The notes below the pieces were generated by a model. That model made no database searches and was not told the origin of the DNA. It worked only from the letters and a program-made list of their open reading frames with translations. Position numbers and translations under genes: made by a program. Below are positions 6,411-10,884 of a DNA stretch of 10,884 nucleotides, piece after piece. This DNA comes from Clostridiales bacterium (GTDB lineage Bacteria; Bacillota; Clostridia; Lutisporales; Lutisporaceae): NCBI GenBank assembly GCA_012522255.1, contig JAAYKT010000178.1, positions 1-10,884 on the forward strand. The letters are read 5' to 3'. Position 1 is the first letter of the stretch, and every line of letters starts with the position of its first letter.

Positions 6411-7235
6411 ATGTTTGAAAGATTCGAAAATGATGATGTAAATTTTGACAGTGGGAAAAGCGTAAAGAAGATTGAGATGCTTGATAGAAGTTTTAATGTC
6501 ATTGATTATATATTCAGAAATAGAAATGTGACATTTACAGATATCAAAGAAGATTTAAACATGGCAAAATCGACTTTGCATAGAATCCTTCATACATTAG
6601 AAAGTTGGGGTTATATAAAAAAAGACAACGAAACTAATGAGTATAGTTTGGGATTGCTTTTTGCTTTTTATGGTGAGGATGTAAAATCTGATCTGACAAT
6701 TATAAAAATATGTGAAAGTTTTTTAAATCCACTTGCTTTTAAAATAGGTGAAACGGTAAATTTAAATATATTATACAAAACAAATGTATTAAACATATTA
6801 ACTCTTGATGGAGAGAAATCGGTCTTGACTTCAAGATTAACCCCGGTATCGCCGTTGAATTGTTCAGCATCAGGAAAGATTTTTTTAGCACAGAAAAATG
6901 ATATTGAACTTTTAGATTATTTCAACAGTAGCAGCTGGGAAAAAAGGACAATAAATTCGATAACTTCCTATGAAGATTTTAAAGAACTAAGAGAAGAAAT
7001 ATTAAAGAATGAAATATCTTATGATAATGAAGAATACGAGTATGGATTATTTTGCATAGCTAAACCGTTAAAAAATCATAAAGGCATTATGCAAGCTGCT
7101 GTAAGCATTACAGGCCCTATCACACGGATAAAAATGAAGGGGATAAACAATTTGCAGAATGAGCTTGTTAACAGTGTAAATTTAATAAATGAGATTTTAA
7201 TTAAAACAAAGTTCTATGAAAATAATATTTATTGA
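6411..7235 (+). CDS. IclR-family transcriptional regulator
   Basis: 274 residues, slightly longer than the usual 250 or so because of an 18-residue acidic N-terminal extension. The ATG at 6411 follows AAGGGG at 6395-6400. Residues 20-85 form the IclR winged helix-turn-helix: LDRSFNVIDYIFRNRNVTFTDIKEDLNMAKSTLHRILHTLESWGYIKK, with the recognition helix at about 51-63, then NEYSLGL in the wing. Residues 90-268 fit the IclR effector-binding domain, with TPVSPLNCSASGKIFLA, EEYEYGLFCIAKPLKNHKG and AAVSITGP as its landmarks. These proteins bind small carboxylates or aromatic ligands and act as repressors or activators of adjacent catabolic genes. The gene is transcribed separately, downstream of the operon, and its promoter shares a 9-base element with the operon promoter, so I infer that it controls both. 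The gene looks very A/T-rich: only 16 of the 60 bases at 6661-6720 are G or C. Confidence 0.9.
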   Translation: MFERFENDDVNFDSGKSVKKIEMLDRSFNVIDYIFRNRNVTFTDIKEDLNMAKSTLHRILHTLESWGYIKKDNETNEYSLGLLFAFYGEDVKSDLTIIKICESFLNPLAFKIGETVNLNILYKTNVLNILTLDGEKSVLTSRLTPVSPLNCSASGKIFLAQKNDIELLDYFNSSSWEKRTINSITSYEDFKELREEILKNEISYDNEEYEYGLFCIAKPLKNHKGIMQAAVSITGPITRIKMKGINNLQNELVNSVNLINEILIKTKFYENNIY

Positions 7236-7249
7236 TTGAAATTTCAATC
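7234..7249. repeat. 16-bp perfect palindrome overlapping the iclR stop codon
   Basis: GATTGAAATTTCAATC begins inside the TGA stop codon and is followed by TTTGTAAAG. It could be a weak terminator stem or a protein site. The lack of G/C in the stem and of a clean T run makes strong termination doubtful. No other clear terminator separates iclR from the SRP RNA gene. Confidence 0.4.
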
Positions 7250-7351
7250 TTTGTAAAGTATTTGTCTATTGCATTTAATTCACTTTTATATTTGGTAGCT
7301 TCGGTGTATTAAAACCGGCTCGGGCCATATTTTAAGAGGCAAAAGTATCCG

Positions 7352-7380
7352 TTGACATAAGATATGAACAAATATATAAT
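7352..7380 (+). promoter_or_regulatory. Perfect consensus promoter of the SRP RNA gene
   Basis: TTGACA (7352-7357), exactly 17 bases, then TATAAT (7375-7380): both boxes match the sigma-A consensus at every position, as expected for an abundant stable RNA. Transcription should start near 7387, about 18 bases before the closing stem of the mature RNA, so the 5' end is probably processed. The stretch from 7250 to 7351 shows no gene, only a weak bulged hairpin around 7298-7325. Confidence 0.9.
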
Positions 7381-7404
7381 TTAAAAGAATCGTTGATTAA
7401 AGCT

Positions 7405-7677
7405 TGGCCGTGCTAGACGGGGAGTTTGCGGTGCCCTATAACCTGCAACCCGCAACAGCAGGGTTGAATTCCTTTGCCGAGGTAGACGCTTGTGAGGTCT
7501 GCCCCTGATAAGTGATGTTGATGATTGGGTCTTGCGCAACGAAAATTTATGAACCCCGTCAGGCCTGGAAGGGAGCAGCGGTAAGTAAACTCTTTCGTGT
7601 GCCGTAGGGGTGCCTGGTTGGAGTTAACTGTCAGGGTTACGCTTGGAACTGTTCTGCCGAAGAAAGGTGCACGGCCA
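7405..7677 (+). ncRNA. ffs: Signal recognition particle RNA, large (Alu-containing) Firmicute type
   Basis: The ends pair: GGCCGTGC at 7406-7413 with GCACGGCC at 7669-7676, enclosing about 270 nucleotides, the size of the Bacillus/Clostridium 6S-like scRNA. Domain IV, which binds Ffh, is clear: GTCAGGCCTGGAAGGGAGCAG (7558 onward), with the GGAA tetraloop at 7567-7570 and the asymmetric AGCAG side. Downstream GTGCCGTAGGGGTGCC and the 5' segment with TGCTAGACGGGGAG match the Bacillus scr RNA closely and form the Alu domain and long stem. With Ffh it targets nascent membrane and secreted proteins to the translocon. Exact mature ends are estimated from the pairing. The gene precedes dnaX-ebfC-recR, the same order as in B. 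subtilis (scr-dnaX-yaaK-recR). Confidence 0.95.
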
Positions 7678-7693
7678 TTATAATTTTAAACAT

Positions 7694-7732
7694 GAGGCTT
7701 GTTTGTTATTTGTGACAAAGAAGCCTCTTTTT
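7694..7732 (+). terminator. Rho-independent terminator of the SRP RNA gene
   Basis: GAGGCTT (7694-7700) pairs with AAGCCTC (7721-7727), extended after one G-G mismatch by TTTGT with ACAAA, around an 8-base loop, and followed by five T (7728-7732). Confidence 0.85.
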
Positions 7733-7859
7733 ATATACGTATACATACCATTATTTTCTCGCAAACATTCTTATTTTATGGTAATATTGTTTCAGAGTTG
7801 CGAAAGAATTTTGGTAAGATTGATTTTTAAATATAGCTGAGCAGTTTGTGTTTTATTAT
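7733..7859. other. Intergenic leader upstream of dnaX
   Basis: A/T-rich. Because the SRP terminator lies just upstream, dnaX should have its own promoter here, but I find no convincing -35/-10 pair. The best weak candidate is TTGGTA (7811-7816) with TATAGC (7832-7837) at a short 15-base spacing. Confidence 0.3.
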
Positions 7860-7865
7860 GGAGGA
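7860..7865 (+). promoter_or_regulatory. Ribosome binding site that fixes the dnaX start
   Basis: GGAGGA, 6 bases before the ATG at 7872. The frame is also open from GTG 7848, but the protein family begins at M-x-x-x-ALYRKWRP, which agrees with the ATG. Confidence 0.85.
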
Positions 7866-7871
7866 ATCAGT

Positions 7872-9809
7872 ATGTATGTAGCTTTATACAGGAAGTGGCG
7901 GCCAAAAAAATTCGATGATATATGCGGCCAGGAACATATAACCGTCTCATTGAAAAATCAAATAAAGGCAAACAGAATTTCACATGCATACTTGTTTTGC
8001 GGAACCAGGGGCACGGGCAAAACCACGGCTGCCAAAATTTTGGCAAAGGCTGTAAACTGCCATAATTTAAAAGATGGTAACCCCTGCGAAGAATGTGAAA
8101 GCTGCAAGGCTATAGATGAAGGCAACTCTATTGATGTATTTGAAATCGATGCAGCCTCAAACAGAGGAATTGACAATATAAGGGATTTGAGGGAGGCAGT
8201 CAAATTTACACCTATAGGTAAATATAAGCTCTATATAATTGATGAAGTTCATATGTTAACGAATGAAGCTTTTAATGCACTTTTAAAAACATTGGAAGAA
8301 CCTCCTGCCTACGTAATATTTGTTTTGGCTACAACAGAACCTCATAAGTTGCCGGCAACGATACTTTCAAGATGTCAGCGTTATGATTTTAAAAGAATAA
8401 GCCCAAAGTGCATGTCTGACAGATTAAGTTTCATTTCAAAGGAAGAAGGAATAAAAATTAACAAAGAGGCCCTGGAGCTTATTGTCAGGAATTCCGATGG
8501 AGCCATGAGGGATGCCATCAGTATAATGGATCAATGTGCGGTATACAGCAACAAGGATATAACAGTGGATGATGTATCTGCCGTATTGGGAATAGTGAAT
8601 GACAGATATTTATTTGAGGTAGCGGATGCAATTCTAAAAGAAGACATTGTGAGGATAATGAAACTTTTGGCTGAAATTTCCGATGAGGGAAAAGATATGC
8701 AACAATTTACCCGTGACTTGCAAATGCATTATCGAAATCTGTTGATGGCTAATATTGTAGCCCGGGCAGAAGATGTAATTGATTTATCCATAGAAAAAAT
8801 AGATTTATTTAAAAAACAAAGTAAGGACTACACAAAGGAAAGCATACTGAGATGCATTAAGATACTTTCAGAACTATCAGCGGAAATGAAATGGTCACCG
8901 GAACCTATGTTGCTTTTGGAAATTGCATTGATTAAAATGAGTAAATTAAGTAAAGATATAAGCTATGAAGGCCTGGTTGCACGGATAGCAACCCTTGAAA
9001 AGGTTATAGCCAATGGGGAAATATCGGTTACAAAGGTTCAACATAAAACAGAGCAGGTAAGTGATGACGAAGAAAAGTATCCAAAGGTAACAGGCACGGA
9101 TGGAGATGCTTTTATTGAGCTAAGCAGCAGCCTCGACGACAGTGATGAGGTTGAAGGACAAGAAGAGGTAATTTGGCCAAGCGCGGAAGATGAGGGAAAA
9201 ATTGCAGCATCAGATCCGTCTGAAGAATCAAATATAGACAGTAAAAGCCCGGATAACGAATTGTCAGGAATAGGAGAAAGGATAACAGAATCATGGGATG
9301 AATTCGTAAAAGAATTCGGACTCAGAAAAAAAATGATCCTAAGGACTTATTTATCTTCTTGTAAGCCTATAATGGTTGACGAACACAGACTTTTACTTTG
9401 TTTCAAAGACATTGACTATTTTTTTAAAGAGGCTTTGGAGGAAAATAAATTAAGAAAAGAAATTGAAGATATGGCAGAAGAGTATTTTGGCATATCTATA
9501 TTAGTAAAGCCTGTATTCGAGGAAGATTTGGAAAAGAAAGGTACAGATGATGATGGCCTTACTTACGATGTTGAAACGGCTTGTTCAAAAGATGATGATG
9601 GTACGGTAAAAGAGGACTTGGATGGGCCACAGGGTGACAGTGCCATAAAGTCAGAGGGAACTGATATTCCGGACAAAGTGAGTGAAGAAATCATAAATGG
9701 AACCAATCAAGTTGAAAATAATAATATAATAGCAGATGAAAACTATGTTGTAGCAAAAGCAATTGAGATATTTGGCGAAAACCTTGTGGAGGTTGTAAAA
9801 GAGGAATAG
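7872..9809 (+). CDS. dnaX: DNA polymerase III subunit gamma/tau
   Basis: 645 residues from the ATG at 7872, starting MYVALYRKWRPKKF as DnaX does. Domain I-II has Walker A G44-TRGTG-K50-T51, zinc ligands C63, C72, C75 and C78, DAASNRGID (93-101), Walker B I-I-D124-E125-V-H, sensor-1 LATTEPHKLP (152-161) and the SRC arginine finger at R167. Domain III follows to about residue 370. Residues 390-470 are a low-complexity acidic linker, then a C-terminal tau-like segment (about 475-555, SWDEFVKEFGLRKKMI to YFGISILVKPVF), then a long acidic tail. DnaX is the clamp-loader ATPase; its tau form also tethers polymerase. An eight-A run at 9326-9333 is in the correct phase for an A-AAA-AAA slippery site and could yield a shorter gamma-like product. 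ebfC and recR follow with no terminator between, as in B. subtilis. Confidence 0.97.
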   Translation: MYVALYRKWRPKKFDDICGQEHITVSLKNQIKANRISHAYLFCGTRGTGKTTAAKILAKAVNCHNLKDGNPCEECESCKAIDEGNSIDVFEIDAASNRGIDNIRDLREAVKFTPIGKYKLYIIDEVHMLTNEAFNALLKTLEEPPAYVIFVLATTEPHKLPATILSRCQRYDFKRISPKCMSDRLSFISKEEGIKINKEALELIVRNSDGAMRDAISIMDQCAVYSNKDITVDDVSAVLGIVNDRYLFEVADAILKEDIVRIMKLLAEISDEGKDMQQFTRDLQMHYRNLLMANIVARAEDVIDLSIEKIDLFKKQSKDYTKESILRCIKILSELSAEMKWSPEPMLLLEIALIKMSKLSKDISYEGLVARIATLEKVIANGEISVTKVQHKTEQVSDDEEKYPKVTGTDGDAFIELSSSLDDSDEVEGQEEVIWPSAEDEGKIAASDPSEESNIDSKSPDNELSGIGERITESWDEFVKEFGLRKKMILRTYLSSCKPIMVDEHRLLLCFKDIDYFFKEALEENKLRKEIEDMAEEYFGISILVKPVFEEDLEKKGTDDDGLTYDVETACSKDDDGTVKEDLDGPQGDSAIKSEGTDIPDKVSEEIINGTNQVENNNIIADENYVVAKAIEIFGENLVEVVKEE

Positions 9810-9880
9810 GGCAGATAAGGCTTTTAAATATGATTATGAAAAATAGCCCGGTTTTAAAGAAAATAATATTTTAGATATAA

Positions 9881-9888
9881 AAAGGAGG
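9881..9888 (+). promoter_or_regulatory. Strong ribosome binding site of ebfC
   Basis: AAAGGAGG, an eight-base match to the 16S anti-Shine-Dalgarno, 7 bases before the ATG. It suggests high translation, fitting an abundant nucleoid-associated protein. Confidence 0.8.
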
Positions 9889-9895
9889 ACTTATA

Positions 9896-10237
9896 ATGGC
9901 AAAAGGTGGATTTCCCGGTGGTATGGGAAACATGGGGAATATGATGAAACAGGCGCAAAAGATGCAGAAAGAAATGATGAAACTTCAAGAAGAAATAGAA
10001 CAAAGAACGGTGGAGGCAAGTGCCGGCGGCGGTGCTGTCACTGTTGTGATTACAGGTAAGAAAGAAATCAAATCAATAGAGATAAAACCGGAAGCAGTTG
10101 ATCCCGATGATGTCGAAATGCTGCAAGACTTAATAATGGCAGCCGTAAACGAAGCAATCAGGCAGGCAGATGATATGGCAGCAAGGGAAATGAGTAAATT
10201 AACAGGCGGGTTGAATCTGCCCGGAGGGTTATTTTAA
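9896..10237 (+). CDS. ebfC: Nucleoid-associated protein of the YbaB/EbfC family
   Basis: 113 residues, the usual YbaB/EbfC length. The N terminus is rich in Gly and Met (MAKGGFPGGMGNMGNMMKQ), followed by a Met/Lys/Glu-rich helix (about 15-40, QKMQKEMMKLQEEIEQRTVEASAGGG). Then come the beta strands AVTVVITGKKEIKSIEIKPE, a VDPDDVEMLQDLIMAAVNEAI helix and a Gly-rich C terminus ending LNLPGGLF. The family forms tweezer-like dimers that bind DNA and is found between dnaX and recR in most bacteria. The stop codon overlaps the start of recR by one base (TAATG), so translation of the two is probably coupled. An 86-base gap from dnaX shows no terminator. Confidence 0.96.
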   Translation: MAKGGFPGGMGNMGNMMKQAQKMQKEMMKLQEEIEQRTVEASAGGGAVTVVITGKKEIKSIEIKPEAVDPDDVEMLQDLIMAAVNEAIRQADDMAAREMSKLTGGLNLPGGLF

Positions 10238-10836
10238 TGAGCTATTATGCAGCCCCCATAGCCAAATTGATAGAAGCTTTTGCAAAACTTCCCGGCATAG
10301 GGAACAAAACGGCTCAGCGACTTGCATTTCATCTTTTGGATGTTTCGGATAAGGAAGCTGAGGATTTGGCCTGTGCTATTATAAATGCAAAGAAAAGCAT
10401 TAAATATTGCAAGATATGCTGCAATATTACCGATAGAGATAAATGTAATGTATGTTCGGATCCTAAAAGAGATGAAAGTATTATATGCGTTGTAGAGGAT
10501 CCCCGGGATGTTGTTGCCATGGAAAGGATCAGGGAATTTAAAGGGGTATATCATGTGCTTCATGGGGCTATATCCCCAATGGACAGCATAGGCCCCGATG
10601 ACATAAAAATAAGGGAATTACTGAACAGAATAAGAGAGGGCAAGGTTGCAGAAATAATACTTGCCACCAATCCAAACATTGAAGGTGAAGCCACGGCTAT
10701 GTATATTTCCAAGATTTTAAAACCCTTGGGTGTAAAAACAACGCGGATAGCCCACGGTGTCCCGGTGGGCGGCGATTTGGAATACACTGATGAGATAACT
10801 TTGATGAAAGCTTTGGAGAATAGAAGGGAAATATAG
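10237..10836 (+). CDS. recR: Recombination mediator protein RecR
   Basis: 199 residues, complete and of standard length. The ATG at 10237 overlaps the ebfC stop and is preceded by GGAGGG at 10223-10228 inside ebfC. Domains in order: a helix-hairpin-helix (LPGIGNKTAQRLAFHLL, about 18-34), a four-cysteine zinc finger (C58, C61, C70, C73), a Toprim domain (about 80-175, with VVEDPRD at 85-91 and ILATNPNIEGEATAMYI), and a C-terminal segment with GVPVGGDLEYTDEITLMKAL. RecR works with RecO (and RecF) to load RecA on SSB-coated single strands during gap repair. It is the last complete gene of the window; the 48 bases after it hold no recognisable feature. Confidence 0.97.
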   Translation: MSYYAAPIAKLIEAFAKLPGIGNKTAQRLAFHLLDVSDKEAEDLACAIINAKKSIKYCKICCNITDRDKCNVCSDPKRDESIICVVEDPRDVVAMERIREFKGVYHVLHGAISPMDSIGPDDIKIRELLNRIREGKVAEIILATNPNIEGEATAMYISKILKPLGVKTTRIAHGVPVGGDLEYTDEITLMKALENRREI

Positions 10837-10884
10837 GATTAAAGACAATATTTGTAACCCGTAAATAAAGTTCTTCCATATAAA

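Noticed and set aside
7298..7330. G/C-rich patch with a small hairpin upstream of the SRP promoter, considered as a tRNA remnant or terminator
   Set aside because: No cloverleaf arms or T-loop motif can be drawn, the stem is short and bulged, and no T run follows.
7643..7840. Small + strand open frame of 65 codons between the SRP RNA and dnaX
   Set aside because: It overlaps the 3' end of the SRP RNA and its terminator, has no ribosome binding site and resembles nothing I know.
7842..7852. CAGTTTGTGTT before dnaX, matching the iclR promoter element
   Set aside because: It lies in the dnaX leader, far from any good -35 box, and lacks the final G of the 9-base element. I treat it as chance, and as a caution for the operator proposal.
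1..10884. CRISPR arrays, insertion sequences, tRNA genes and integration sites
   Set aside because: No spaced direct repeats, transposase frames, terminal inverted repeats or tRNA cloverleaf were seen anywhere in the window.

Overview
The window reads as a chromosomal segment of a low-G+C Firmicute, most likely an anaerobic clostridial lineage. The grounds are A/T-rich codon use, strong GGAGG-type ribosome binding sites, a large Bacillus/Clostridium-type SRP RNA with an Alu domain, and the conserved order SRP RNA - dnaX - ebfC(yaaK) - recR. I cannot name the species. All genes lie on the + strand.

Layout. (1) 1-2070: the C-terminal part of tldD (cut by the window edge) and a complete tldE/pmbA. 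Together they encode the two subunits of the TldD/TldE metalloprotease. A 16-bp hairpin follows. (2) 2071-7250: an accessory metabolic cassette. A strong sigma-A-like promoter with two dyads drives a PLP-dependent aminotransferase, an octopine/nopaline (opine) dehydrogenase-family oxidoreductase and a YjiH/GATE-type membrane transporter. An intrinsic terminator closes this operon, and a separately promoted IclR-family regulator follows. (3) 7352-7732: the SRP RNA gene with a perfect consensus promoter and an intrinsic terminator. (4) 7872-10836: the DNA maintenance operon dnaX - ebfC - recR, with ebfC and recR overlapping by one base (TAATG).

How it may work together. Regions 1, 3 and 4 are housekeeping. 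Region 2 looks like a small self-contained pathway for an opine-type secondary amine (N-(1-carboxyalkyl) amino acid). The transporter would move the compound, the dehydrogenase would reversibly split it into amino acid plus 2-oxo acid (or make it), and the aminotransferase would interconvert those products. The IclR protein would sense a ligand. Two independent sequence facts tie the regulator to the operon: the operon promoter and the iclR promoter carry the same 9-base element (TTTGTGTTG) at the same offset from their -35 boxes, and in the operon promoter that element is one arm of a perfect inverted repeat. The substrate and the direction of the reaction cannot be read from the sequence. 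This cassette is the best candidate here for an undescribed system.
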